In this document: positions 1 through 11,799 of the stretch, one piece after another
Layout of the letters: each line of letters starts with the position of its first letter
How positions within the stretch are numbered: position 1 is the stretch's first letter
NCBI GenBank assembly: GCA_029532415.1
Contig: JAQOTA010000059.1
Span: 248,001-312,000, forward strand
Direction: 5' to 3'
DNA length: 64,000 bases
From: Marasmius tenuissimus
Taxonomy: Eukaryota; Basidiomycota; Agaricomycetes; Agaricales; Marasmiaceae
Translations under genes and position numbers: made by a program
The notes under the pieces: generated by a model
What the model saw: the letters and a program-made list of their open reading frames with translations, nothing else
The model's database searches: none
What the model was told of the DNA's origin: nothing

Positions 1-840
1 CTTCATTCAAACGTCGTTCACAGCGGCCACTAGTCACAATACCAGTACTGATGAGACATGAGTGGAGTGACCATAGAACGTAGATCCGGCGTAACTTACC
101 CAGGACAGAATACCCAGGCGCCCGCCTCCCTCGAGTTCTCGAGTAATACGTAGCGACAACCACCGAGCAATTGTGAGGGTTGAGCATGGGATTTGAGGTG
201 GAGATGACGTCGATTCAAAAGGTTGGGGTCAACCGTCGTTCAGCTGAAGGGCATACGACGATGTCTTTGGTTGGAAAGAATCGGAGAGTAAAGATATAGT
301 TTTGGTGAGGGAGACAACGCTGCCAAATCCTCAAGCAATCAATGGTGTGTATTCATGGGTCCTCTCTAACGGTCGTTGAGTCTTGAAGACAGAGTTTAAC
401 GATCATTGATTCTCGAGCCTGTAGATGAGTCATGACGCGGGAATAAACGAGATCAAAGAACGAAAAAAAAAGTAGACAATTTACGCGTACGTTCATACAA
501 TGCTCCTCGTGGAGAATTCGCTGTTCGTGAAGTGTCATTGTGGGGTTGAAAGGGCAAGGAGAACTTCAAACGTTGCTGTCCAGTGCCAACGTTTGACTTC
601 CGGCACCGGGCAGGCAAAGAGGTTGTGCGCGGCCCGAGCGATCCGCCGCTAGGCTATAGAATCTCGGTGTAGCGTACAGTACTTCGGATGCATGCCTAAT
701 CCCGGCTTGATGTCTGGATGACGCCCTAAGCTCTATAGAGCCCGGAGGACGGAGCATGTCATTCGCTCCAAGGTGTAGCATTAGGATCCGGAGACCGCTG
801 ACTGACAGTGACTGTTGCCGGATTGTTATGTTCAAGGCGC
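1..840. repeat. Duplicated upstream flank of the ABC array (left copy)
   Basis: This stretch resembles 3,905-4,690 plus 5,035-5,210: the same order of sequence words recurs, for example CTTCATTCAA at the start, the GGCAGGCAAAGA word near 613 and 4,640, and the GGAGGACGGAGC / GGAGGACAGAGT word near 740 and 5,080. At 3,905-5,210 the sequence lies between two tandem ABC genes, so position 1 probably lies just upstream of a further ABC copy outside the window. The short ORFs here do not keep a frame between the two copies. I see no gene. Confidence 0.6.
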
Positions 841-949
841 ATTCAACGATATGATACTATATTATAATTCCCTTTTCTTGTTGGTTCCGCAGGAATGAGG
901 CTTTATCTCCTCGCTTGCTATACCAATACCTCTGAGACATCACCTGGAC

Positions 950-3766
950 TCAGGACTGAAATGCGTTGGCCTGAACATTGTACATTCGACAGTACTCCCC
1001 GTTCAACTCCATCAGTGTTGCATGGCTCCCAAATTCGGCGACCTTCCCGTCCTTCATGCAGCTAGTACCAAGTCATGTCAGCGACCTCAAATCCGATAAC
1101 ACTGCGAGAGCCCACCCACATAATGTTATCGGCATACTTCGTGAGTGGTCCAAACCGATGGGTGATGAACAACATGGTCTTTCCTTTCCGTGCTTCCCGA
1201 AGTCGGGTAAAAAGCGCTAGCTCGCCTTCTGGGTCCAACGCGGATGTAGGCTCGTCCACCGCGACGAATTTGATCTTAGCGGATTGCATTCTCATGAACG
1301 TCCGTGAGCTTAAAGCAAAGAGATAAGAATCAGAAATTTCTAGAGGACCGTGGTTTGAGGATAGGGAGTTACACCTACGCAACAAGCCTCTGTCTCTCTC
1401 CACCTACAAGTTTCGGCCACGAGTCAAAAAGGAGAAACCTGGTGTGAATTACCGGAAATAAAAAACGCACCTGAGACAGTTGACGCCTTCTGCAGTTGCT
1501 TATACTTAGCCGCAAGCGGATTCGTCTCATCCTCCTCATCTAACAGATGTCCCTGCCTGGTGACCATTGAATTTAGCACCGTATCCACCCCTTCCTCGAG
1601 TTTTCCAACCACTCGTTCCGCGCCTCCCATCCTCACCGCTTCCGCAATCCGCCCCTCGGTCTCGCTCTCTGGACAATCGACGTCCCCAAGGCGGATATTC
1701 TCTTCCAATGAGAGTCCAGGAAACAGATGAACGTCCTGTGTCAAAATCGCAATAGACTGACGAATATCAGATAACTTGTACTCCTTGATGTCTACACCGT
1801 CCACAAGAACCTGGCCCGAGGTGATATCATAAAGCCGAGAAAGGACATTGACCAAGGTTGACTTTCCACTCCCGTTCGCTCCGACGATCACCGTCAAGTC
1901 TCCGGCACCGATCTTGAACGATACGTCGTTGAGAGCAGTAGAGATGTTTTGGCTTCCGGGATAGTTAAACACGACGTTCCTTGGATTCATAGTCATAAGT
2001 TGGTCGCACGCGACGAGCATTTTATCGAGCCGGACATACCTCAGCTCCAAGGACATTCCCTCTCCTGAGCTCTTCTCTCCAGGATAAGAAAGTTGACCCT
2101 CGTCCTTAACGATATTATGAACCGTCTCTAGGTCATAAAGCGCCTGAAGTTGTGCCCCATACTGCTTCATACGCGAGAAGCTGCTGGTGACAGATTGGTA
2201 AGTACTTCGAAGACTATGCATAGACGCCTGGAGGGTTGTAATATTCGTGAGACTGATCTCCGAGGGATTATGTGAGAGATGAACGGTGTAGTAAACCTAA
2301 AATGTGGTCAGCCCACAGAAAAGACGTGAGGTGAAATTAGACCAGACCATAGGTATGTATTCCAGAAGACCGTTGAGCATCTCGAAGATGGCTGGTCGGA
2401 TGCGAGATGATCCTTCTCGTTCTGCAAAGATCTGTTCAGGCGACCTGTCATCGATATCCTCCAGTGCTACCAAAGACATATTGCGTTCTGTGGATAAGGA
2501 TTAGCACACGACATTGCATGAATCTAGGATTTCCTATTACTTACGATCAATAATGTGTTCAACTAGGTTTCCGCTGATGATATCCATCCGGTATGTGTTC
2601 TGTACGAGTCCAGACAAAGCTTGGTTTCGTTGGAGATTTGCAGAGTCTGCTTCTACAACTCGCGCTGTTTTCCCAGATGGAAATTTATCAACGCGACCCG
2701 GTCTGAGGAGGTGAGCCATGTAGCGAGTATCGGCGACCACGCACGGGTTGAAAATATCCAATTGCGACCACTAAAACTGAAAATCCGGGGAAGGACCGCA
2801 GGCAAGGAGCTACACACGGGTCGTAAGAGGCACAGGGCGGACAATATAATCCCCGGGCTATAACTCGCCGATCCTCCATGAGCTATGGAGGACGCAAAGC
2901 CGACATTGCCCACAATGTGGATGAACTGTGACATGATGAAAAATGCACTGGTGATAGTACGGTATCCGATGTGGTGATTTCTAATAGCACGTTTGTCTGA
3001 TAGGGTTTTAGTGGTGGTTAGGATTTAATTTGCACGTCGCATACCTTGAAGAGCAGTCGGTAAGTCCATTCGTAGCCTCCCTAGGGTATAATTTGAGCAG
3101 CATCCATTACAATATGAAGAATACACCTACCTGCAAACATAATCCCGTCAAAGTGGTCCTTCACAAGCACGTTCAGCTTTTTGCTACCTCTGCCACTACA
3201 TAAGTCAAAGTATGTACCTCAGAGTAAGCTAACTGAGGCAGAGAAGACAAGGGGCCACGCACCACCATTGAGTCACTTCTATATTGACTCTTTGTATGAT
3301 GAGTCTAGGTATCACAGCAAAAGCAAAAGCTCTCCAATCCGTGGAACGATCGGTGATGGCATTTTCAAGCTGCACCCATGCACATGAACATGAGTATTTT
3401 CGTACGATAAATTCACATTGAATAGCAGAGAACACTCACGACTCGAAGGATCCGGCTCTCCAACGCCCCCTCTACCACTGGCACGATCCCCCTTACAACA
3501 TGTCCCATGATGCTGAGCACAATCGGACCTGCCGCGATGGGGAGTATTTCCTTGAACAATCTTTTCAGGACTCCCCACGTCTTGCTCCATGTCGCCTGCT
3601 TCCCCGACATCATTCCGAACGTACGCATCCCATGCAAAGCGCCTCGAGATTTCTTGTCTTTTTCAATGAACATTCGGTATACTCCGAGATGAAACTCGTC
3701 GAGCTTCGAGTCAACATCCTGGACAACGTCTTGTTGCAGGACGACTGCCTTCTCGTTTGGGGTCAT
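950..3766 (-). CDS. Half-size ABC transporter, paralogue 1
   Basis: ATP-driven membrane transporter with one membrane domain followed by one nucleotide-binding domain; substrate unknown. Reading is on the minus strand from the ATG at 3766 (MTPNEKAVVLQQ) to a TGA at 950-952, with many introns. Visible motifs are Walker A GANGSGKST near 1,870-1,900, an ABC signature restored by splicing (VSGGERQRLVA, across an intron near 1,395-1,480), Walker B plus D-loop VAVDEPTSALDP near 1,240-1,280, and a switch histidine in LFITHRFGP. The N-terminal exon has a hydrophobic segment around PIAAGPIVLSIMG. The closest relatives seen are the next two genes, so this is a tandem family. No inactivating lesion was seen, but every splice site was inferred by eye. 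Confidence 0.8.
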
Positions 3767-3904
3767 TGGAAGGGCAATCGAGGTGAGCGTCGAATGGCGA
3801 GTTTGACACTATATATATGATGGAATCCCGGCGCTGACTCAAATTTTGTTGTAGATCAAGCCGCAGTCCTAAGGCCTGAGATCCGACAAGTATGGCCAAT
3901 CGGC

Positions 3905-5210
3905 GCTCTTCATTCAACGGCATTCACAACGTTTACTAGTCACTAATGGGACAGGAGATTGAGTTTCAAAATAGAACGAACCAAGGTATGGCGTGTAGTA
4001 GTCGGTTAGTATCAAAACAGAGCACCCAAACGCTCATCTACCCCGAGTTCTCCTGCCTCCAAGTGACGGACGACAACCACTGCGCTATTGCAATGGTCAA
4101 ACATGGGTTCGGAGGCGAAGATGGTGTTGATTCGAAAAATTGGGGTCATCTGATCTGGAGGGCATAGAACGTGTTTGATGGGAGAGTCGGGGGTGGTAGT
4201 AGAGTTTTGTCGGGCTGAAACCATCCTTGCGATCCCCAAATGATAAATGGCGTTCAAGTACCGCTCTCGAACGGTCGTCAGGGTCTTGAAAACCGAGTTC
4301 CTAGATAATACTCCACGACGCAAATTCAAAGAGATCAAAAATGAAAGACCAAGAAGTTATACATACCTTTGAATTTGAGACGCTCGAAGCCTACCCTCGC
4401 GAAGCCAGGTTCATTGGAACCTATTACAACCCTTGGACTTCAGGCTTCGTGACCAGTCCGTCATGCTTGTGTGATGATATTCTATCAAGCTTACCGAATT
4501 AGACGCTTGAAGAGCCCATGAGGGCTACTATCGTTGAATATCCGTCGCGAAGAATTTGCTGATTTGGTAGCGGGGGAGATGACAAGGAGAAAGGTTTGGC
4601 AGCGCCGAGGCCTCCTTAGAGTTCGGGAGAACGGGTTACGGCAGGCAAAGAAGATTCGCGGCCCACGCGGTCCGGCGCTGGCCATCTCTGACAGCTATCG
4701 AAGAATCTCTAGAATATTTTCCCACAACTCCAGAAACTTGATCTGTTGATATGCCAAACAACATCACGTGTAGATTGAATTGTTTTGGGATAATTTTCCG
4801 GCTCACATCCACACGGACCCCCTCTATCTGACTCCCATTGTGTTTCTATACTCAACTGCACTCATCTCAAACCTCGAATCTTGTCCCCAAATAGCTGTAG
4901 GAGGCTGTAGGTGGGTGTAAGTGTTCCGCAATTCCAATTTAGGATTATCGCGCACGTGAGACTGTTTGGCATGTCAACAGATCAAGTTCCTAGAGTTACG
5001 CGAAAATATTCTAGGGATTCTTCGATAGCTGGAAGATTTGGGGGCTCTTGAGAACAGTATCAGTGATATCCTCAGAACCCGGAGGACAGAGTCGTTAGAT
5101 TTCTTCAGGACTCCAATACAGCACTGAGACTCGGAACCTGATGATTGTCAGACATTCAGGCTATTGTGGTACCTTTAATGGTGCTATACTATACTACAAT
5201 TCGACCTTCT
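3905..5210. repeat. Intergenic flank between ABC copies 1 and 2, second copy
   Basis: Partner of the 1-840 repeat, expanded by an inserted MITE at 4,692-5,031. It contains a minus-strand ORF at 4,012-4,338 (108 codons) with the peptide DHCNSAVVVVRHLEAGE. The 1-840 copy keeps a related peptide (PHNCSVVVA) but not the whole frame, so it may be the end of a co-duplicated gene or chance. No family recognised. Confidence 0.5.
4692..5031. mobile_element. MITE-like element, about 340 bp
   Basis: The two ends form inverted repeats of about 75 bp: CAGCTATCGAAGAATC at 4,692 matches, in reverse complement, GATTCTTCGATAGCTG ending at 5,031, and the similarity continues through GATCTGTTGAYATGCCAAACA on the inside. 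It has no coding capacity. It sits inside the duplicated ABC flank and is absent from the equivalent place in the 1-840 copy, which supports an insertion. A TA inside the palindromic AGCTA end could be the target duplication of a Tc1/mariner-type element; this is not certain. Confidence 0.7.
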
Positions 5211-7802
5211 AAACGTTGATTTCGACTTTCTCGCCCTGCTTACTATTCCTACCAACGCCTCTAGATTCTGCCTCAGAATCAGGACTGGAATGCGTTGGCC
5301 TGAATATTGTACATACGACAATACTCCCCGTCCAACTCCATCAGCGACGCATGGGTCCCAAACTCAACGATCTTTCCTTCTTTCATGCAACTAGAACCAA
5401 GTTAGAGATTGAAAATCGGCGACAGGAATATCACTCACATGATGTGATCAGCATGTTTTGTGAGCGGTCCAAACCGATGGGTAATGAATAGCATCGTCTT
5501 CCCTTTTCGTGCTTCTCGGAGTCGGGTGAAGAGTGCCAGCTCGCCTTCTGGGTCCAGTGCGGATGTGGGTTCATCGACAGCAACAAATTTGATCTTGTCA
5601 GATTGGATTCTCATGAACGTCCGGGAGCTAAAGGCTAGAGATCAGAGCCCAAACATTGCGGTTCGGAGGCCAGAAGTAACACCTACGCGACAAGCCTCTG
5701 TCTCTCTCCTCCTGCATATGAGATCCGACCGTGAGTCAAAGGACCAACTGAGCGTGGATTATCAGAACCAACAAACGCACCTGAAACACTTGACGCCTTC
5801 TGCAGCTGCTTCAATTTGACCGCCAAAGGATTGGTTTCGTCCTCCGGATCTACCAGTTGTCCGTACCTAACGACGTTCGAGTCCAACACTGTATCAATGC
5901 CCCGCTCAAGCTTCGCGATCACACGCTCCGCACCTCCCTTTCTCACCGCGTCCATGATTCGTCCCTCGGTCTCGTTCTCCAAGCAATCAATATCCCCAAG
6001 ACCAATATTCTCGTTCAATGAGAGGCCTGAAAACAACCGATGGTCCTGAGTCAAAATCGCGATAGACTGTCGGATATCGGACAGCTTGTATTCTTTGATG
6101 TCTATGCCATCGACGAGCACCTGTCCCGAGGAGGTATCATACAACCGGGAGAGGACGTTGACCAGAGTTGATTTTCCGCTCCCATTCGCTCCAACAATCA
6201 CGGTCAGATTTCCGGCACCAATCTTGAACGACACATCGTCGAGAGCGCTGGAAATGCTTTGACTTCCGGGATAGTTGAAGGTGACGTTCCTAAAAATATG
6301 TAGCCTCGATTTAGTTGCACCCAACGTGATCATCGGTCAAGCCAGACATACTTCAGTTCCAAAGACATACCCTCTTCCGAGCTTTTCTTTCTGGGGTAAG
6401 AAAGTTGACCTTCATCCTTGACAATGTTAGGAATTGTCTCGAGGTCGTAAAGTGTTTGGAGTTGCGTCCCTCCCTCCCTCAATTGCGACAGACTGTAGGT
6501 GACATGTGAGTAGGTATTTCGGAGGCTGCGCATAGACGTCTGGAGCGTCGTGATGTTCGTCAGACTGATCTTCGAAGGATTGTGTGTGATATGAACGATG
6601 TAGTAGATCTACAAAAAATGTGTTTGATTGTCAACCACCAAGGAACGGGAAGGAGAATGGGGCCAGTCATACCATAGGTAGATATTCAAGGAAACCGTCG
6701 AGCATTCCGAGGATGGCCGGTCGGACGCGAGACTCTGGCTCTTGCTCTACGAAAATCTGTTCTGGCGCCCTCTGATCAAGGTCCTCCAGGACCCTGGCGG
6801 ACATGTTACGTTCTAGAGATAACACCAAAGGATCAGCGCACGTCGTTGTCCATGTTTTCCCAATGCTTACGTTTGATAATGTGCTCGACTAGGTTTCCGC
6901 TGATGATATCCATCCTGTACGTTTTCGAGACCAGTCCCGTCAAGGCTCGATTGCGTTGAAGATCTTTATTTGCCGCGTCTATCACTCGCGCTGGGTCCCC
7001 AGACAGAAGATTATCAGCCGAGCTGGGGATATATAAGAGCAAACACGCACGCGTTGAAAATATCCAATTTCGGCCACTGAAACTCAAAGCTTGAGGGAGG
7101 AACGCAGGTAAGGAGTGACACATGGGTCGTAAGAGGCACAAGGCAGAGAATATAATTCCTGGATTGTAGCTCGCTGACCCTCCACGAGCGACGGAGGATA
7201 CAAAACTGACGCTGCCCACAACCTGAACGAGCTGCTGAATGATGGAGAATGCACTCGAGATAGTATAATGTCCGACATGGAAACCCCTGCTAACTCTTTT
7301 GTCTGGTAAAGTTTAGTGGTGGGCTCGGATATTTAAGGACGTTGTCGAGTACCTTGGAGAGCAGTTGGTAGATCCATTCGTAGCTTCCCTAAAAAAAGCA
7401 ATGAGCATTGTCCATGGCAATAGGAAGAACGCAGCTACCAGCGAACATGATCCCATCGAAGTAATTATTCGCACGTGCCTGTACCTTATTACTGCCCTTG
7501 TTACTAAGTGAACATGAATGCCTCGGAGTGAGCTGACTGAGGTGGTGAAGGCAAAAGACCACACACCACCAATGCATCACCTCCACATTAACTCTCTGCA
7601 TGACGAGTCGAGGAATAACGGCGAAAGCAAAAGCTCTCCAGTCCAATGCACGCTCCATAATCGCGTTTTCAAACTACCCGCGCACATGAACATCAATAGA
7701 CTTGTCTCATGTACACGTTAGATGATAGGAAGACTCACAACTCGAAGAATTCGGCTCTCCAGCGCGCCCTCTGCAACCGGCATGATCCCACTCACAACAT
7801 GT

Positions 7803-9771
7803 CCCACAACTACAGTAGGACGAACAATAATTAAACCACCCCAGGCTATACCTGGCCATAATTAAACAGGTTTAAACAAGCCCGGGGGCATTCTATTGCA
7901 TTCACTACCTGCTACACATGCTATCTAGTTTATCAGCAGAATTAAACAAAGGCATTTAAACACGAATGGCCGGGAAGATGTTACTGGTTTAAACCACCGC
8001 ATCGTCATGTTTAAACACGGTTGTTTAAACCGACACGTGAAGCATCGAACCAGGTGTTTAAACCCGCCTGTAGCCTATGAATGAAATGAATTTAGCTACA
8101 GCTGCAGAGAAGGTTAAACTCTCACCGAATGCCAGCCATAGGATAGCTGTTTAAACAGGTAGCATATCCAGGCCGGGAGACCACTGTTTTTGACTCAAAT
8201 ACGAAAGAATAATAAACCGGTATAGTCAGAGGCCAGGCTAAGTGAACAAAACACGGGAGGAGACTGACCGTAGGTCGTCACTGGGGCCACAAAGCTGCGG
8301 ATATCTTCATGATGGGTTAGCAAATATAAGAGAAATAATTAGCCATAGTCTCACCAACATTGTAGGTATTCTTCACCCAGCCCAACCCAGCCTCTGCGAG
8401 AATTGAAATGAAGGGACCTTTATACCGGCAGTCAGCAGGACGCTGGACCAGTCGGCATACGAGACAGCACGGACGGAAGCTGATAGGGAAAGATAGAAAG
8501 ATGTTGCTATGCCTCAGGCTCAAACATTCACAGTCGACGCTCGGTCGGAGGCCTCTCAAAGCTGGGTGATTTCAGTGGTGGTGGTTTCGGAGTGAGCTGG
8601 CATAATTTGCCTCTGTTTGCCCGTCAGTTGATGACATATGACACTGGGGGCATTTTTCTGTCAAGTAGGACATGTCGTGGTGGTGTCAAGTGAGCCAGGT
8701 CCAAGCCAGGTCCAAGCCATGGTTGTTACACCTTGGAGGGACTTAGAGAATCTTTTTTTGACAGTCCATGTTTGGTCCATTTCAGGGTCTGACACACTTG
8801 ACACCACCACATCATGCCCTACTTGACAGAAAAATGCCCCCCAGTGTGAATTTTCTGGGAGTATGGGCGCTTTTGCAAGTAAATGGCAAAGAGGCGCCCG
8901 GATGCCCAAAATTTCTGCGACCCAAGGTTCCAGAGCGCAAACGATAACAAACTCTGCCAGCTCATCCTTCTACCACCACGACCCACTGCAAGTCGCCGCA
9001 TCTATGTTCCAACTCCTTGATTTTTACCACCAAATGCCATCGGTAGAAGTCTGAAGGATACCTCTCGGCTTCCCGCCTCCCGCTGGGCAGACAGCGTTTC
9101 ACGTTGCGTGTTGCCAGTATTTATGCAATCTATTCCAAGTTTATATGCCTCACATATTCTCCAGGCCACTAGGCTCGCCCCGCCAAGAGCTAAGTGCGGT
9201 AAGTTCATACTCTACTACAGTTGTTCTCACACTTACCCTCGTGTCAGGATTCAAGGCTTGACGACAATAGATTGAACGTTATGTATCTCCTTCTGTTCTT
9301 TGCGGCTGACATTTGGCTTGGGCTGGTTTAAACGCTCGGTCCACTGCATTCAAGCATGTCAGTTCAAACAGTCGTTTAAGCCTGATGATGTGGTTTGAAC
9401 AGATATTATGCTGCCTGTTTAAACAGCTATCCTATGGCTGGTATTCGGTGAGAGTTTAACCTTCTCCGCAGCTGTAGCTAAATTCATTTCATTCATAAAC
9501 TACAGGCGGGTTTAAACACCTGGTTCGATGCTTCACGTGTCGGTTTAAACAACCGTGTTTAAACATGACGATGCGGTGGTTTAAACCAGTAACATCTTCC
9601 CGGCCATTCGTGTTTAAATGCCTTTGTTTAATTCTGCTGATAAACTAGATAGCATGTGTAGCAGGTAGTGAATGCAATAGAATGCCCCCGGGCTTGTTTA
9701 AACCTGTTTAATTATGGCCAGGTATAGCCTGGGGTGGTTTAATTATAGCTCGTCCTACTTTTCCCCACAAC
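7803..9771. mobile_element. hAT-like non-autonomous element with long TIRs and 8-bp target duplication
   Basis: Element 7,811-9,763 is flanked by identical CCCACAAC at 7,803-7,810 and 9,764-9,771, and the ABC exon reads correctly when one copy is removed. The termini are near-perfect inverted repeats of about 360 bp (7,811-8,171 against 9,401-9,763). The outermost bases differ slightly, and the inner part begins with AGTAGGACGA on both arms. Each arm has six copies of the palindrome GTTTAAAC and a thirteenth lies near 9,330. The centre has no transposase-like ORF. An 8-bp duplication fits the hAT superfamily. A smaller element is nested at 8,642-8,846. Confidence 0.85.
8642..8846. mobile_element. 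CACTA-like MITE nested inside the hAT-like element
   Basis: About 205 bp. The ends are inverted repeats of about 50 bp starting CACTGG and running through GGCATTTTTCTGTCAAGTAG. Both sides are flanked by TGA (8,639-8,641 and 8,847-8,849), consistent with a 3-bp target duplication. CACTG ends plus a 3-bp duplication suggest a CACTA/EnSpm-derived MITE. There is no coding capacity. The superfamily call rests on the terminal bases only. Confidence 0.6.
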
Positions 9772-10059
9772 GCTGAATACAATCGGGCCTGCCGCGATGG
9801 GAAGTATTTCCTTGAACAGTCTTTTCAGGACTGTCCACGTCTTGCTCCATGTCGCTTGCTTCCCCGACATCATTCCGAACGTACGCATCCCATGCAAAGT
9901 GCCTCGAGATTTCTTGTCTTTTTCAATGAACATTCGGTGTACTCCAAGCTGGAACTCATCGAGCTTGGAATCAACATCTTCCACAGTGTCTCGTCGTAAG
10001 ACCACTGCCTTTTCATCTGGGACCATCGGGAGCTTGAGGGCCATGGAGGCGAGAGTCAA

Positions 10060-10838
10060 ATGTAAATTCTGAGTCTCCGTATATATGATGGGATCCCGCC
10101 CATTCGAGTTATGCTGTAGATCATGCCGCAGTACCGCGGGTTCTGATTGTGAATGTGAGTCAAGGCGCTTTTCGAATACCGCTCACGGCGACCCAGTACC
10201 GCGATACTGATATATCTTATGAGGATTAGGGCGATTGAGCGTCTAGATGAAATGACAGATTTGACGGAGCTTACTCACCTCCAATAATTCATACGTTATT
10301 ATTCTCGCGACTGAGCGTCAGTTCATTCCCAGACTTGTCCTGCCCTTGCGAGCCAGTCGGATCCTTTGGCGCTTATAGTGGACGCCGGCAAGTAGAATTG
10401 AAGTAGAATAGGAACTGCCAGAGGGGATGGCACAACGCGTTGGATGCTACGGACTGCGAGAACTCTAGATTTATAGGATATTTTTGCTGTGCGGGAATTA
10501 TCGATGTTTAACGAGGCCATAGGTAACCGTTAGATGCCAGATTCGGACGCGGAGCTGGACTATTTCTTCATCAGTTGACAAAAGAGAATGAGAATCCACA
10601 CAGTCCACGTACTTTTCGATGAATAACTCTCTCAATAGTTGTCGCGTAGCCCATCGTTATCCTCCTTTACTGGTCATTTTGTGTTCGGGTCATGACCTAG
10701 AGGAGCTCTGTACAGGACAGAACCGGAACAGATAACTGGACCCCTCATCTCTTGCATGCTCTTCGTCCAGTATTCGCCGTGAAGGGTTCGCTGATTAATA
10801 TCTTGGGAGTTGAGAACGTTGCGAATGATCAAGCTTCA
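10060..10838. other. Upstream region of ABC paralogue 2, no gene seen
   Basis: The first 70 bases (ATATATGATGGGATCCC and the GTAGATCATGCCGCAGT word) match the upstream region of paralogue 1 near 3,810-3,870, so at least the proximal promoter was duplicated. After that I find no convincing ORF, RNA or repeat. Confidence 0.4.
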
Positions 10839-11791
10839 AGGTTTCAATTAGACCTGTGACAGGCCCGTCAATGAGCAAGCGTCGATTGACGGACCTGGAC
10901 AGCTGAGTTTAAATTGGCTGAGGACCCGGCGCCTTCCTTTTGTGAATTTCAGTATTGATCGAGCGATCGAATGCTCGCGTGGTTCCTGTGGCAGTGAATA
11001 TTTTTCTTTTCCTTCCACCTGCGATCGACCAGGCATATGGGAGACGAAAACACAGCTCAAAAGGCTGTCAATAATGTTATGTCCACGGACACTTCTCATA
11101 CTTGTAGGCAAATACCGGATACCTCAACGCACGGGCACTGTGACACACTATCCACTATCTCTCAATACTGGAGGGTAGCGATCTCCTTGTGGCCCTGCGC
11201 TGCGTCCTCGTCGCGTTCTACATCACCAGTGGACGAGAAATTCCACGAGAGTATCAAGTACATGCGCTTCGGCTCTCGTTTTCCAGGTTCCTCATTCTCC
11301 GTGCTGTCCACAACTGGTGGTAGTTGTGAAGGAAGTCGTGGTACGTCCCCAGACACTGCAGTGTCGAGCGCGATGTGAGGCGACAATAGTATTGTGTAAG
11401 GTATTTATTGCTTGTTGTAAATACGTGTACTATGCAAGAACGAGCACCAAAGTAAAGAGAAAGAACAGAAAATACACACCATTACTCGAATTACCCATTA
11501 TCCAATCCAGAAATCCCAAAGACAATAACTATCAGGTATGTCTGCATCATAGCTCGTACCATGGCTGTTGGGTATTGGTGTGTCGAGAGATTGGCGTGGA
11601 ACAGTAGCAGAAGAACTGAGGGAAGCACGTCGTGCAAGCTGGCGGTCGGGGACATGTTGACGTCGGACGTGGGAGTAAAAATTTCAGACACGATCTCTAA
11701 TTGGATCTCGATCAATACTGAAATCCCGAAAAGGAAGGCGCTGGGTCCTCAGCCAATTTAAACTCAGCTGTCCAGGCCTAGGTTTCAATTA
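10839..11791. mobile_element. Non-coding element with TIRs and a 12-bp direct repeat
   Basis: The direct repeat AGGTTTCAATTA flanks the segment at 10,839-10,850 and 11,780-11,791. Inside are long inverted repeats: CTGGACAGCTGAGTTTAAAT near 10,893 and its complement near 11,755-11,775, continuing through TTGGCTGAGGACC and the TTTCAGTATTGATCGA word. The left arm has an extra 40 bp outside this match (GACCTGTGACAGGCCC). No transposase ORF was seen in the 0.93-kb body. A flanking repeat of this size would suit a Mutator-like element, but that is only a guess. Confidence 0.65.
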
Positions 11792-11799
11792 AAAAATTC

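Larger units (their letters stand above)
5279..10059 (-). pseudogene. Half-size ABC transporter, paralogue 2, interrupted by a transposon
   Basis: Minus-strand paralogue of the 950-3766 gene. The start is MTLASMALKLPM at 10,059 (an internal ATG at 10,044 is an alternative) and the TGA is at 5,279-5,281. The first exon runs to PIAAGPIVFSVVG, where a 1.95-kb element (7,811-9,763) splits it; coding sequence resumes with GHVVSGIMPVAEGALES below 7,803. The rest looks intact: Walker A GANGSGKST, signature SGGERQRLVA restored by an intron near 5,710-5,780, Walker B VAVDEPTSALDP and ITHRFGPLTKHAD. The insertion is in a coding exon, so the product should be lost unless the element is spliced out. Apart from the insertion I saw no stop codon, which suggests a recent hit. 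Confidence 0.8.
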
